A DNA stretch of 64,000 bases, taken from Streptomyces sp. Ru62 (lineage in GTDB: Bacteria > Actinomycetota > Actinomycetes > Streptomycetales > Streptomycetaceae). Shown piece by piece: positions 28,735 through 37,645 of this stretch (its first letter is position 1; every line of letters starts with the position of its first letter). Position numbers and translations under genes: made by a program. The notes under the pieces are model-generated. The model was not told the origin of the DNA. It saw only the letters and a program-made list of their open reading frames with translations, and did not search any database. The DNA lies in assembly GCF_002920615.1 (NCBI RefSeq), contig NZ_PQSU01000001.1, positions 186,001-250,000 of the forward strand. The letters run 5' to 3'.

Positions 28735-30329
28735 CGGTTCTGCGGACCGCTCTCGACCCCACCGCCCCCGACCACCAGGCCCACCGCGAGGCCATGCTCG
28801 CCAAGCTCGCCGAGCTGGAGGCCGAGCACGCCAAGGCGCTCGCGGGCGGCGGCGAGAAGTACGTGCAGCGGCATCGCAAGCGCGGCAAGCTGCTGCCCCG
28901 CGAGCGCATCGAGCTGCTGCTGGACCCCGACACCCCGTTCCTGGAACTGTCCCCGCTGGCCGCCTGGGGCAGCGACTACCCCGTCGGCGCCTCCCTCGTC
29001 ACCGGCATCGGCGTGGTCGAGGGCGTGGAGTGCCTGATCACCGCCAACGACCCGACCGTGCGCGGCGGCGCCAGCAACCCGTGGAGCCTGAAGAAGGCCC
29101 TCCGCGCGAACGACATCGCGCTCGCCAACCGGCTGCCCTGCATCAGCCTGGTGGAGTCGGGAGGTGCCGATCTGCCCTCGCAGAAGGAGATCTTCATCCC
29201 CGGCGGCGCCATCTTCCGCGACCTCACCCGGCTCTCCGCCGCCGGCATCCCGACCATCGCCGTCGTCTTCGGCAACTCCACCGCAGGTGGCGCCTACATC
29301 CCCGGCATGTCCGACCACGTGATCATGGTCAAGGAGCGCGCGAAGGTGTTCCTCGGCGGGCCGCCGCTGGTGAAGATGGCGACCGGCGAGGAGAGCGACG
29401 ACGAGTCGCTGGGCGGCGCCGAGATGCACGCGCGCGTGTCCGGCCTCGCCGACCACTTCGCCCTGGACGAGCCGGACGCGCTGCGCCAGGCCCGCCGGGT
29501 CGTGGCCCGCCTCAACCACCGCAAGGCCCACCCGGACCCCGGCCCGGCCGAGCCGCCCAGATACGACCCGGAGGAGCTGCTCGGCATCGTCCCCGGCGAC
29601 CTGAAGATCCCGTTCGACCCGCGCGAGGTCATCGCCCGGATCGTGGACGGCTCCGACTTCGACGAGTTCAAGCCGCTGTACGGCACCAGCCTGGTCACCG
29701 GCTGGGCGGCCCTGCACGGCTACCCCGTCGGCATCCTGGCCAACGCCCGGGGCGTCCTCTTCAGCGCCGAGTCGCAGAAGGCCGCCCAGTTCATCCAGCT
29801 CGCCAACCAGCGCGACATCCCGCTGCTGTTCCTGCACAACACCACCGGCTACATGGTCGGCAAGGAGTACGAGCAGGGCGGGATCATCAAGCACGGCGCG
29901 ATGATGATCAACGCGGTCAGCAACAGCAGGGTCCCGCACCTGTCGGTCCTCATGGGCGCGTCGTACGGCGCCGGGCACTACGGCATGTGCGGCCGGGCCT
30001 ACGACCCCCGCTTCCTGTTCGCCTGGCCCAGTGCCAAGTCCGCCGTCATGGGCCCACAGCAGCTCGCCGGCGTGCTGTCGATCGTCGCCCGGCAGTCGGC
30101 GGCGGCCAAGGGACAGCCGTACGACGAGGACGCGGACGCGGCCCTGCGCGCCATGGTGGAGCAGCAGATCGAGTCGGAGTCGCTGCCCATGTTCCTGTCC
30201 GGTCGGCTGTACGACGACGGCGTCATCGACCCGCGCGACACCCGCACCGTCCTCGGCCTGTGCCTCTCCGCCCTGCACACCGCGCCCTACGAGGGCGCGC
30301 GCGGCGGCTTCGGCGTCTTCCGGATGTGA
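28731..30329 (+). CDS. Acyl-CoA carboxylase, carboxyltransferase (beta) subunit
   Basis: A 532-residue protein starting at GTG 28731, overlapping the AtuA gene by 4 bases. Its two crotonase-like halves carry the acyl-CoA oxyanion region NSTAGGAYIPGMSD and the biotin-side region GASYGAGHYGMCGRAYDPRF. It is closest in pattern to methylcrotonyl-CoA/geranyl-CoA carboxylase beta chains (HNTTGYMVGKEYEQGGIIKHGAMMINAV). With the next gene it forms a two-subunit carboxylase. Which acyl-CoA is used cannot be told from the sequence alone. Confidence 0.88.
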   Translation: MTVLRTALDPTAPDHQAHREAMLAKLAELEAEHAKALAGGGEKYVQRHRKRGKLLPRERIELLLDPDTPFLELSPLAAWGSDYPVGASLVTGIGVVEGVECLITANDPTVRGGASNPWSLKKALRANDIALANRLPCISLVESGGADLPSQKEIFIPGGAIFRDLTRLSAAGIPTIAVVFGNSTAGGAYIPGMSDHVIMVKERAKVFLGGPPLVKMATGEESDDESLGGAEMHARVSGLADHFALDEPDALRQARRVVARLNHRKAHPDPGPAEPPRYDPEELLGIVPGDLKIPFDPREVIARIVDGSDFDEFKPLYGTSLVTGWAALHGYPVGILANARGVLFSAESQKAAQFIQLANQRDIPLLFLHNTTGYMVGKEYEQGGIIKHGAMMINAVSNSRVPHLSVLMGASYGAGHYGMCGRAYDPRFLFAWPSAKSAVMGPQQLAGVLSIVARQSAAAKGQPYDEDADAALRAMVEQQIESESLPMFLSGRLYDDGVIDPRDTRTVLGLCLSALHTAPYEGARGGFGVFRM

Positions 30330-30337
30330 GGGATCCC

Positions 30338-32185
30338 GTGATTTCCAGTGTGCTCGTCGCCAACCGGGGCGAGATCGCCTGCCGTGTCTTCCGCACCTGC
30401 CGCGCGTCGGGAATCCGCACGGTCGCGGTGCACTCCGACGCCGACGAGAACGCGCTCCACACGCGCGTGGCCGACACGGCGGTACGGCTGCCGGGCGCGG
30501 CGCCCGCCGAGACGTACCTGCGCGGCGACCTGATCGTGAAGGCGGCCCTGGCGTCCGGCGCCGACGCCGTGCACCCCGGCTACGGCTTCCTCTCCGAGAA
30601 CCCCGGCTTCGCCCGCGCCGTCCTCGACGCCGGCCTGGTCTGGATCGGCCCGCCCCCGGAAGCCATCGAGGCCATGGCGTCCAAGACCCGTGCCAAGCGG
30701 CTCATGGGCCTCGCCCCGCTCGACCCGGCCGCCGTCACCGACGCCGACCTGCCCGTCCTGGTGAAGGCCGCCGCGGGCGGCGGGGGGCGCGGGATGCGGA
30801 TCGTGCGCCGCCTGGACGAGCTGGAGGCCGCGCTGGAGGGCGCGCGCGCCGAGGCCGCGAGCGCCTTCGGTGACGGTGAGGTCTTCGTGGAGCCGTACCT
30901 CGAACACGGCCGCCATGTGGAGGTGCAGGTCCTCGCCGACACCCACGGCACGGTCTGGCCGCTCGGCACCCGCGACTGCTCCCTCCAGCGCCGCCACCAG
31001 AAGGTCGTCGAGGAGGCCCCGGCGCCCGGACTCACCCCGGCGCTCACGGAGGAGCTGCGCACGCTGGCCGTACGCGCCGCGCGCGCCGTCTCCTACGTCG
31101 GCGCGGGCACCGTCGAGTTCCTGGTCGCCGACGGCCGCGCCCACTTCCTGGAGATGAACACCCGCCTCCAGGTGGAACACCCCGTCACCGAGGCGGTCTT
31201 CGGGCTGGACCTGGTCGCGGAGCAGATCCGGATCGCCGAGGGCCACGCCCTCGCGGGCGAGCCCCCGCGCGCGCGTGGCCACGCCGTCGAGGCCCGCCTC
31301 TACGCCGAGGACCCCGCCCGCGACTGGGCCCCCCAGACCGGCACCCTGCACCGCCTCGCCGTACCGGACGGCGTCCGCCTGGACACCGGCTACACCGACG
31401 GCGACACCATCGGCGTCCACTACGACCCGATGCTCGCCAAGGTCGTCGCCCACGCCCCCACGCGCGCGGAGGCGGTCCGCCGGCTCGCGGGCGCGCTGGA
31501 GTGCGCCACGGTCCACGGCCCGGTCACCAACCGCGACCTGCTCGTACGCTCCCTGCGCCACCCGGAGTTCACGAGCGGACGCATGGACACCGGCTTCTAC
31601 GACCGCCACCTCGCCGCCCTGACCGAACCCACTCCCGACCCCCACGCCCCCTTGGCCGCGGCCCTCGCCGACGCCCACGGCCGCTCGCGCTTCGGCGGCT
31701 GGCGCAACGTCCCCTCCCAGCCGCAGGTGAAGCGGTACGAGATGGACGGGGAGGAGCACGAGGTCCGGTACCGGCACACGAGGGAGGGCCTCGCCGCCGA
31801 CGGGGTCCGGGTCGTGCACGCCGACGCGGGCCTGGTGGTCCTCGAAGTGGACGGCGTACGGCGGAAGTTCGAGGTGTCCCGGTACGGCGACCAGGTCCAC
31901 GTCAACGCCACCCGCCTCACCGCCCTGCCCCGCTTCCCCGACCCGACGGCCCAGCTCGCGCCGGGGTCCCTGGTGGCCCCGATGCCGGGCACGGTGGTCA
32001 GGATCGCCGACGGTCTGACCGAAGGGGCAACGGTTCAGGCGGGCCAGGGCCTCATCTGGTTGGAGGCGATGAAGATGCAGCACCAGATCTCGGCCCCGGC
32101 GGCGGGAACGCTCAGCACGCTGAACGCCGAGCCCGGGCAGCAGGTGGAGCCCGGCACGGTGCTGGCGGTGGTGCAGCCGACCTGA
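30338..32185 (+). CDS. Acyl-CoA carboxylase alpha subunit (biotin carboxylase + BCCP)
   Basis: A 615-residue protein starting at GTG 30338 (VISSVLVANRGEIACRVF). The biotin carboxylase domain has VKAAAGGGGRGM for ATP binding, HVEVQVLADTHG, and LEMNTRLQVEHPVTE. The C-terminal BCCP domain carries the biotinylation site EAMKM about 36 residues from the end, within MPGTVV ... EAMKMQHQISAP. Compared with other Streptomyces chains, the loop after SKTRAKRLM is about 6 residues shorter (GLAPLDP). It follows the beta gene by 8 bp. Confidence 0.88.
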   Translation: MISSVLVANRGEIACRVFRTCRASGIRTVAVHSDADENALHTRVADTAVRLPGAAPAETYLRGDLIVKAALASGADAVHPGYGFLSENPGFARAVLDAGLVWIGPPPEAIEAMASKTRAKRLMGLAPLDPAAVTDADLPVLVKAAAGGGGRGMRIVRRLDELEAALEGARAEAASAFGDGEVFVEPYLEHGRHVEVQVLADTHGTVWPLGTRDCSLQRRHQKVVEEAPAPGLTPALTEELRTLAVRAARAVSYVGAGTVEFLVADGRAHFLEMNTRLQVEHPVTEAVFGLDLVAEQIRIAEGHALAGEPPRARGHAVEARLYAEDPARDWAPQTGTLHRLAVPDGVRLDTGYTDGDTIGVHYDPMLAKVVAHAPTRAEAVRRLAGALECATVHGPVTNRDLLVRSLRHPEFTSGRMDTGFYDRHLAALTEPTPDPHAPLAAALADAHGRSRFGGWRNVPSQPQVKRYEMDGEEHEVRYRHTREGLAADGVRVVHADAGLVVLEVDGVRRKFEVSRYGDQVHVNATRLTALPRFPDPTAQLAPGSLVAPMPGTVVRIADGLTEGATVQAGQGLIWLEAMKMQHQISAPAAGTLSTLNAEPGQQVEPGTVLAVVQPT

Positions 32186-32206
32186 GGGGCGCGGGGAACC
32201 GCGCGA
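32186..32206. repeat. Dispersed intergenic element, copy 1 (GGGGCGCGGGGAACC...)
   Basis: The same 21 bases occur at 52140-52160, and a related GGGGCGCGGGG core is at 37649. They follow stop codons. Such GGGGCGCGGGGAACCGCGCG elements are widespread in Streptomyces intergenic DNA. The GCGCGG/CCGCGC symmetry gives a short hairpin that may end transcription. Confidence 0.7.
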
Positions 32207-32240
32207 CCAGCCACCCACGACCCGCACGCGGAGGAATCGC

Positions 32241-33431
32241 ATGACCACCCTCATCGAGCCCGAAGAACACAAGGCCCTGCGGTCGGCGGTGGCCGCCCTC
32301 GGCAAGCGCTACGGCCGCGACTACCTGACCCGCACCGTCGCCGAGGGCAAGCCCCCCACCGAACTCTGGAGCGAGGCGGGAAAACTCGGCTACCTCGGCG
32401 TCAACCTCCCCGAGCAGTACGGAGGAGGAGGCGGTGGCATCGCCGAACTGTCCATCGTCCTGGAGGAGCTGGGTGCCGCGGGCTCCCCCCTGCTGATGCT
32501 CGTCGTCTCACCGGCGATCTGCGGCACGGTGATATCCCGCTTCGGCACGGAGGAGCAGAAGCGGGACTGGCTTCCCGGACTCGCCGGGGGAAGCCGCCTC
32601 ATGGCCTTCGGCATCACCGAGCCCGACGCCGGCTCCAACAGCCACCGGATCACCACCACGGCCCGCAGGGACGGCGCCGACTGGCTGCTCACCGGCCGCA
32701 AGGTGTTCATCTCCGGGGTGGACATGGCCGACGCCGTGCTGATCGTCGGCCGTACCGAGGACGCCCGCACCGGACGCCTCAAGCCCTGCCTGTTCATCGT
32801 CCCGACGGACGCGCAGGGCTTCCAGAAGCGACCGATCGACATGGAACTCAACGCGGCCGAGAGGCAGTTCGAGCTGACTCTGGACGACGTACGGCTGCCC
32901 GCCGACGCGCTGGTCGGTGGGGGCCCCTCCCACGCTTTCGGCAGTGGGGGAGAGGACGCGGGGCTCCTCCAGCTCTTCGCGGGGCTCAACCCCGAGCGGA
33001 TCATGACCGCCGCGTTCGCCATCGGCATGGGCCGGTACGCGCTCGCCAAGGCCGTCGAGTACGCCCGCGACCGCACGGTGTGGAAGGCACCCATCGGCGC
33101 CCACCAGGCCATCGCACACCCCCTGGCGCAGGCGCACATAGACCTGGAGCTGGCCCGGCTGATGATGCAGAAGGCGGCCCGTCTCTACGACGCCGGCGAC
33201 GACACCGGCGCGGGCGAAGCCGCGAACATGGCCAAGTACGCGGCGGGCGAGGCCTGCGTGAAGGCCGTGGACCAGGCCGTGCACACCCTCGGCGGCAACG
33301 GGCTCACGCGCGAGTTCGGGCTCGCCTCGCTGATAACGGCCGCGCGCGTGTCTCGTATCGCCCCGGTGAGCCGGGAGATGATTCTCAACTACGTCTCCCA
33401 CCAGACCCTGGGCCTGCCCAAGTCGTACTAG
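32241..33431 (+). CDS. Acyl-CoA dehydrogenase
   Basis: A 396-residue flavoprotein. The signature stretches are AFGITEPDAGSNSHRI for FAD/substrate binding, WLLTGRKVFISG, and the C-terminal IHTLGGNG-like motif HTLGGNGLTREFGLASL with the terminal ISRGEPA-like ARVSRIAPVSREMIL. The catalytic base is not certain from reading. It oxidises acyl-CoA to enoyl-CoA, feeding the carboxylase/hydratase steps in the operon. It starts at ATG 32241 after a 55-bp gap with GGAGGAATCGC just before it. Confidence 0.88.
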   Translation: MTTLIEPEEHKALRSAVAALGKRYGRDYLTRTVAEGKPPTELWSEAGKLGYLGVNLPEQYGGGGGGIAELSIVLEELGAAGSPLLMLVVSPAICGTVISRFGTEEQKRDWLPGLAGGSRLMAFGITEPDAGSNSHRITTTARRDGADWLLTGRKVFISGVDMADAVLIVGRTEDARTGRLKPCLFIVPTDAQGFQKRPIDMELNAAERQFELTLDDVRLPADALVGGGPSHAFGSGGEDAGLLQLFAGLNPERIMTAAFAIGMGRYALAKAVEYARDRTVWKAPIGAHQAIAHPLAQAHIDLELARLMMQKAARLYDAGDDTGAGEAANMAKYAAGEACVKAVDQAVHTLGGNGLTREFGLASLITAARVSRIAPVSREMILNYVSHQTLGLPKSY

Positions 33432-33453
33432 GCGCCCTGTGCGAGGAGGAACC

Positions 33454-35022
33454 GTGTTCCGCAGCGAGTACGCAGACGTCCCGCCCGTAGAACTCCCCAT
33501 CCACGAGGCCGTCCTGGGCCGGGCCGCCGACTTCGGCGACCAGCCGGCCCTCATCGACGGCACGGACGGCACCACCCTCACGTACGAGCAGGCGGACCGG
33601 TTCCACCGGCGCCTAGCCGCCGCCCTCGCCGAGACGGGCGTCCGCAAGGGCGATGTCCTCGCCCTGCACAGCCCCAACACGATCGCGTTCCCGATGGCGT
33701 TCTACGCGGCCACGCGCGCGGGTGCCGCCGTCACCACCGTGCACCCGCTGGCCACCGCCGAGGAGTTCGCCAAGCAGCTCGGCGACAGTGCGGCCCGCTG
33801 GATCGTCACCGTCTCCCCGCTGCTGGAGACGGCCCGCCGGGCCGCCGAACTCGCGGGCGGCGTACGGGAGATCCTCGTGTGCGACAGCGCGCCCGGGCAC
33901 CGCTCGCTGAGCGACCTGCTCGCCACCACCGCCCCCGAGCCGGAGACCGGCATCGACCCGGCCGGGGACATCGCCGCGCTGCCGTACTCCTCCGGCACCA
34001 CCGGCACCCCCAAGGGCGTCATGCTCACCCACCGGCAGATCGCCACCAACCTCGCCCAGCTCGAACCCGCCGTCCCGGCCGGACCCGGCGACCGCATCCT
34101 CGCCGTCCTGCCGTTCTTCCACATCTACGGCCTCACCGCCCTGATGAACGCGCCCCTGCGCAAGGGCGCCACGGTCGTCGTCCTGCCGCGCTTCGAACTG
34201 GAGACGTTCCTCGCCGCGATCGAGAAGCACCGCATCACCGGCCTGTACGTGGCCCCGCCGATCGTCCTCGCCCTCGCCAAGCACCCGGCGGTCAGCCGCT
34301 ACGACCTCTCCTCGCTGAAGTACGTGATCAGCGCCGCCGCCCCGCTGGACGCCCGGCTCGCCGTCGCCTGCGCCGAACGCCTGGGCCTGCCCCCGATCGG
34401 CCAGGCGTACGGCATGACCGAACTGTCCCCCGGCACCCATGTCGTCCCCCTGGACCGGCTGCGCGAGGCTCCCGCCGGCACGGTCGGCAGGCTCATCGCC
34501 GGCACCGAGATGCGGATCGTCTCCCTGGACGACCCCGGCACGGACCTGCGCACCGGCGAGTCCGGCGAGATCCTGATCCGGGGCCCCCAGGTGATGAAGG
34601 GCTACCTCGGCCGCCCCGACGCCACCGCCGCGATGATCGACACCGACGGCTGGCTGCACACCGGGGACATCGGGTACGTCGACGCCGACGGCTGGCTGTT
34701 CGTGGTCGACCGGGTGAAGGAACTCATCAAGTACAAGGGCTTCCAGGTGGCCCCCGCCGAACTGGAGGCGCTCCTGCTCACCCACCCGGACATCGCCGAC
34801 GCGGCCGTCATCGGCGCGTACGACGAGGACGGCAACGAGATCCCGCACGCCTTCGTCGTCCGCGCCCCCACCGCCGACGGCCTGAGCGAGAACGACGTCC
34901 TGCTGTACGTCGCCGAACGCGTCGCCCCGTACAAGCGCGTCCGCCGGATCACCTTCATCGACACCGTCCCCCGCGCCACCTCCGGCAAGATCCTGCGCCG
35001 ACAGCTCAGGGAGCACACGTGA
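33454..35022 (+). CDS. Acyl-CoA ligase (4-coumarate-CoA ligase family)
   Basis: A 522-residue ANL-superfamily enzyme. A3 motif YSSGTTGTPKGVMLTH starts at Y178. A5 is GQAYGMTE, A7 LHTGDIGYVDADGWLFVVDR, A8 ELIKYKGFQVAPAELE, and the A10 lysine is in PRATSGKILRRQL. It makes acyl-AMP then acyl-CoA from a free acid and CoA, and probably activates the operon's substrate. The GTG at 33454 follows GAGGAGG by about 5 bases, which decides it over the GTG at 33439. Confidence 0.88.
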   Translation: MFRSEYADVPPVELPIHEAVLGRAADFGDQPALIDGTDGTTLTYEQADRFHRRLAAALAETGVRKGDVLALHSPNTIAFPMAFYAATRAGAAVTTVHPLATAEEFAKQLGDSAARWIVTVSPLLETARRAAELAGGVREILVCDSAPGHRSLSDLLATTAPEPETGIDPAGDIAALPYSSGTTGTPKGVMLTHRQIATNLAQLEPAVPAGPGDRILAVLPFFHIYGLTALMNAPLRKGATVVVLPRFELETFLAAIEKHRITGLYVAPPIVLALAKHPAVSRYDLSSLKYVISAAAPLDARLAVACAERLGLPPIGQAYGMTELSPGTHVVPLDRLREAPAGTVGRLIAGTEMRIVSLDDPGTDLRTGESGEILIRGPQVMKGYLGRPDATAAMIDTDGWLHTGDIGYVDADGWLFVVDRVKELIKYKGFQVAPAELEALLLTHPDIADAAVIGAYDEDGNEIPHAFVVRAPTADGLSENDVLLYVAERVAPYKRVRRITFIDTVPRATSGKILRRQLREHT

Positions 35023-35768
35023 CGCACCACCCGACCGCACGGATCGGCCGCACACGCGCGCGTGCCGTCGACACCCTCAGCCTGGACTCCACCGGCACCC
35101 GCAACGCCCTCTCCGCCGCACTCGTCACGGACCTCGCCGAGGTCCTGACCGACTGCGGCAAGGACCCGGACGTACGGGCCGTGGTCCTCACCCACACCGG
35201 TACGACGTTCTGCGCCGGCGCCGACCTGCGCGACCCGCCCGACCCCGACGCCCTGGTGGCCCTGCTCCGGCAGATCGTGGAGCTGCCCAAGCCCGTCGTC
35301 GCCCGGATCACCGGCCATGTCCGCGCCGGCGGCCTCGGCCTGCTCGCCGCCTGCGACATCACCGCCGCCTCCACCGACGCCACCTTCGCCTTCACCGAGG
35401 TGCGCATCGGCGTGGCCCCCGCCGTGATCTCCCTGCCGGTGATCCCCCGCGCCGACCCCCGCGCCCTGGCCCGCTACTACCTCACCGGCGAGCGCTTCGG
35501 CCCGGCCGAGGCCGCGCGCCTCGGCCTGCTGACGCTGACGGCGGACGACGTCGACGACGCCCTGGCCCCCGTCCTGGACGGCCTGCGCCGCTCCTCCCCG
35601 CAGGCCCTGGCCGAGACGAAGCGGCTGCTCACGGCTAGGGTGCTGGAGACATTCGACCGGGACGCGGCCGAGCTGACCGCGCTCTCGGCCCGGCTGTTCT
35701 CCTCCCCCCAGGCCCGGGAGGGGATGACGGCCTTCCTGGAAAGACGTGATGCGGCATGGGTGGTGTGA
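35019..35768 (+). CDS. Enoyl-CoA hydratase/isomerase (crotonase family)
   Basis: A 249-residue crotonase starting at GTG 35019, overlapping the ligase stop by 4 bases. The CoA oxyanion loops are TTFCAGADLRD and ITGHVRAGGLGLLAACD. The first catalytic Glu of hydratases is not obvious (the segment reads RAGGLGLL rather than AxGGGxE), and the second is in FTEVRIGVAP. It probably hydrates or isomerises an enoyl-CoA in this pathway. Confidence 0.83.
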   Translation: MTHHPTARIGRTRARAVDTLSLDSTGTRNALSAALVTDLAEVLTDCGKDPDVRAVVLTHTGTTFCAGADLRDPPDPDALVALLRQIVELPKPVVARITGHVRAGGLGLLAACDITAASTDATFAFTEVRIGVAPAVISLPVIPRADPRALARYYLTGERFGPAEAARLGLLTLTADDVDDALAPVLDGLRRSSPQALAETKRLLTARVLETFDRDAAELTALSARLFSSPQAREGMTAFLERRDAAWVV

Positions 35769-36361
35769 GTACGACGGAACGGGAGCGCGTTCCCAAGCAG
35801 GACCGCAGCCGGGCCACCCGGCAGCGGCTCCTGAAAGCCGCCGTGGCCTGCCTCGCCGAGCGCGGCTGGGCGGGCTCCACGGTCGCCGTCGTGGCCGAGC
35901 GGGCCGGCGTCTCCCGGGGCGCGGCCCAGCACCACTTCCCGACCCGGGAAGACCTCTTCACCGCCGCCGTCGAGTACGTCTCCGAGGAACGCTCCCTCGC
36001 ACTGCGGGCCCTGTTCCCGGACGGCGCCGCCGACCGCCGGGCCGTCGTGTCGGCCCTGGTCGACCTCTACACCGGCCCCCTGTTCCGGGCTGCCCTGCAC
36101 CTGTGGGTCGCCGCCTGTGACGAGGAACAGCTGCGCCCGCGCGTGACCGAGCTGGAGGCCCGCGTCGGCCGCGAGACCCACCGCATCGCCGTCGACCTCC
36201 TGGGCGCCGACGAGTCCCGCCCCGGCGTCCGCGAAACCGTCCAGGGCCTGCTCGACATGGCCCGGGGCCTGGGCCTCGCCAACCTCCTCACCGACGACAC
36301 CGCCCGCCGCGAACGGGTCGTCGCCCAGTGGGCGGCGCTGCTGGAGGAGGGGCTGGGCTGA
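35765..36361 (+). CDS. TetR-family transcriptional regulator
   Basis: A 198-residue regulator. I chose the GTG at 35765 because it overlaps the previous stop as GTGA, like the other junctions in this operon; the ATG at 35756 is an alternative. The N-terminal HTH is TRQRLLKAAVACLAERGWAGSTVAVVAERAGVSRGAAQHHFPTREDL (about residues 18-64). It is the last gene of the operon, so it is likely to be a local repressor relieved by an acyl-CoA. No palindrome was found in front of the first gene. Confidence 0.85.
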   Translation: MSTTERERVPKQDRSRATRQRLLKAAVACLAERGWAGSTVAVVAERAGVSRGAAQHHFPTREDLFTAAVEYVSEERSLALRALFPDGAADRRAVVSALVDLYTGPLFRAALHLWVAACDEEQLRPRVTELEARVGRETHRIAVDLLGADESRPGVRETVQGLLDMARGLGLANLLTDDTARRERVVAQWAALLEEGLG

Positions 36362-36434
36362 GGCCGGGCCCGGCCGTGCCGGCTCCGGGAGCGTGCCGGG
36401 GGAGCCACCGTGCGGGCGCGTTACCCTTGGGCCC

Positions 36435-36515
36435 ATGCTTCCGATGCTCGTTCGCCGACGCCACGTGGACTACGTGCGCGTCACGAGCATGGGCTGTCGG
36501 CGCCTCTCCGCCTGA
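36435..36515 (+). CDS. Leader peptide with HVDxxRV motif (26 aa)
   Basis: The ORF reads MLPMLVRRRHVDYVRVTSMGCRRLSA in pieces: Arg-rich start (VRRRH), the motif HVDYVRV, then a single Cys in MGCRR. This is the pattern of the actinobacterial putative leader peptides (RRHVDLxRVxxxxC) that are found ahead of sulfur-related and transport genes. TACCCT lies at 36423-36428, 6 bases before the ATG, which suggests a leaderless transcript; no Shine-Dalgarno is present. It precedes the 2OG oxygenase by 97 bp. It probably works as a cis-acting sensor of Cys or Arg supply rather than as a product. Confidence 0.75.
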   Translation: MLPMLVRRRHVDYVRVTSMGCRRLSA

Positions 36516-36612
36516 CCAGCCCCCTCTTCTCTCCTTCTCCTTTTCCCGGCACCCGGGGGCCGCCACCACCCCTCGGCGGTCACCCCTGCCCCGTACACCC
36601 CGCGGACGCATC
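36516..36612 (+). promoter_or_regulatory. Pyrimidine-rich leader between leader peptide and oxygenase gene
   Basis: The gap starts with a C/T-only run (CCCCTCTTCTCTCCTTCTCC and on to about 36546) that has no G, the kind of unstructured tract that Rho factor binds when translation stops. A weak hairpin follows (CCGCC 36560-36564 with GGCGG 36575-36579). The oxygenase ATG has no clear Shine-Dalgarno. Together this looks like an attenuator controlled by translation of the leader peptide. Confidence 0.5.
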
Positions 36613-37638
36613 ATGACCACGCACACAGTGACGTCGTACGACCAGCTCCCGATCATCGACCTGTCGGCCGCCGACGGCGACCCGCGGGCCCGCGCCCTGC
36701 TCCACGCCCAGTTGCACAGCGCCGCACACGACGTCGGCTTCTTCCAGCTCGTCGGCCACGGCGTGACCCGGGCCGAGACCGACGCGCTGCTCACCGCCAT
36801 GCGCGCCTTCTTCGCCCTCCCCGAGGCCGACCGGCTCGCCCTGGACAACGTCGGCTCCCCGCACTTCCGGGGCTACACCCGCACCGGCGACGAACGCACC
36901 GGCGGCGCCCGTGACTGGCGCGACCAGCTCGACATCGGTGCCGAACGCCCCGCCCGCGTCCCCGGCCCCGGCGAGCCGCCGTACTGGTGGCTCCAGGGCC
37001 CCAACCAGTGGCCGGCCGCCCTGCCCGAACTGCGCACGGCCGCCCTCGCCTGGATCGACAGGCTGAGCGGGGTCGCCCACCGGCTCCTTCGGGAACTGCT
37101 GACCGCCATCGGCGCCCCGGCCGACTTCTACGACCCGGTCTTCGGCGACCGCGCCCACCCGCACCTCAAGCTCGTCCGCTACCCCGGCAGCGCGGACGAC
37201 GGCACCGACCAGGGCGTCGGCGCCCACAAGGACTACGGCTTCCTGACCCTGCTGCTCCAGGACACGGTCGGCGGCCTCCAGGTCCAGCGCGAGGACGGCC
37301 GCTTCCACGACGTCCCGCCCATCGAGGGCGCGTTCGTCGTCAACCTCGGCGAACTGCTGGAGGTGGCCACCAACGGCTACCTCCTGGCCACCAACCACCG
37401 GGTCGTCAGCCCGCCCGGCGCCACCGAGCGCTTCTCGGTGCCGTTCTTCTACAACCCCCGCCTGGACGCGAGGGTCGAGCCGCTCCCGTTCCCGCACGCG
37501 TCGCAGGCCCCCGGCATCACGACGGACCCGACGAACCCCCTCTACGCCGAGTACGGCTACAACGAGCTGAAGGGCAAGCTCAGGGCCCACCCGCTGGTGG
37601 CACAGCGGCACCACGGGAACTTGTTGACCCCGGCCTGA
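36613..37638 (+). CDS. 2OG-Fe(II) oxygenase, isopenicillin N synthase family
   Basis: A 341-residue protein with an N-terminal DIOX_N domain (LPIIDLSAADGD, HDVGFFQLVGHG) and a C-terminal jelly roll. Iron ligands are H205 and D207 (GAHKDYGF) and H262 (TNHRVVSP). R273 in RFSVPFF binds 2-oxoglutarate. The substrate is unknown. The sulfur-type leader peptide upstream hints at a role in organosulfur use, which is inference. It converges on citrate synthase. Confidence 0.85.
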   Translation: MTTHTVTSYDQLPIIDLSAADGDPRARALLHAQLHSAAHDVGFFQLVGHGVTRAETDALLTAMRAFFALPEADRLALDNVGSPHFRGYTRTGDERTGGARDWRDQLDIGAERPARVPGPGEPPYWWLQGPNQWPAALPELRTAALAWIDRLSGVAHRLLRELLTAIGAPADFYDPVFGDRAHPHLKLVRYPGSADDGTDQGVGAHKDYGFLTLLLQDTVGGLQVQREDGRFHDVPPIEGAFVVNLGELLEVATNGYLLATNHRVVSPPGATERFSVPFFYNPRLDARVEPLPFPHASQAPGITTDPTNPLYAEYGYNELKGKLRAHPLVAQRHHGNLLTPA

Positions 37639-37645
37639 TCAACTC

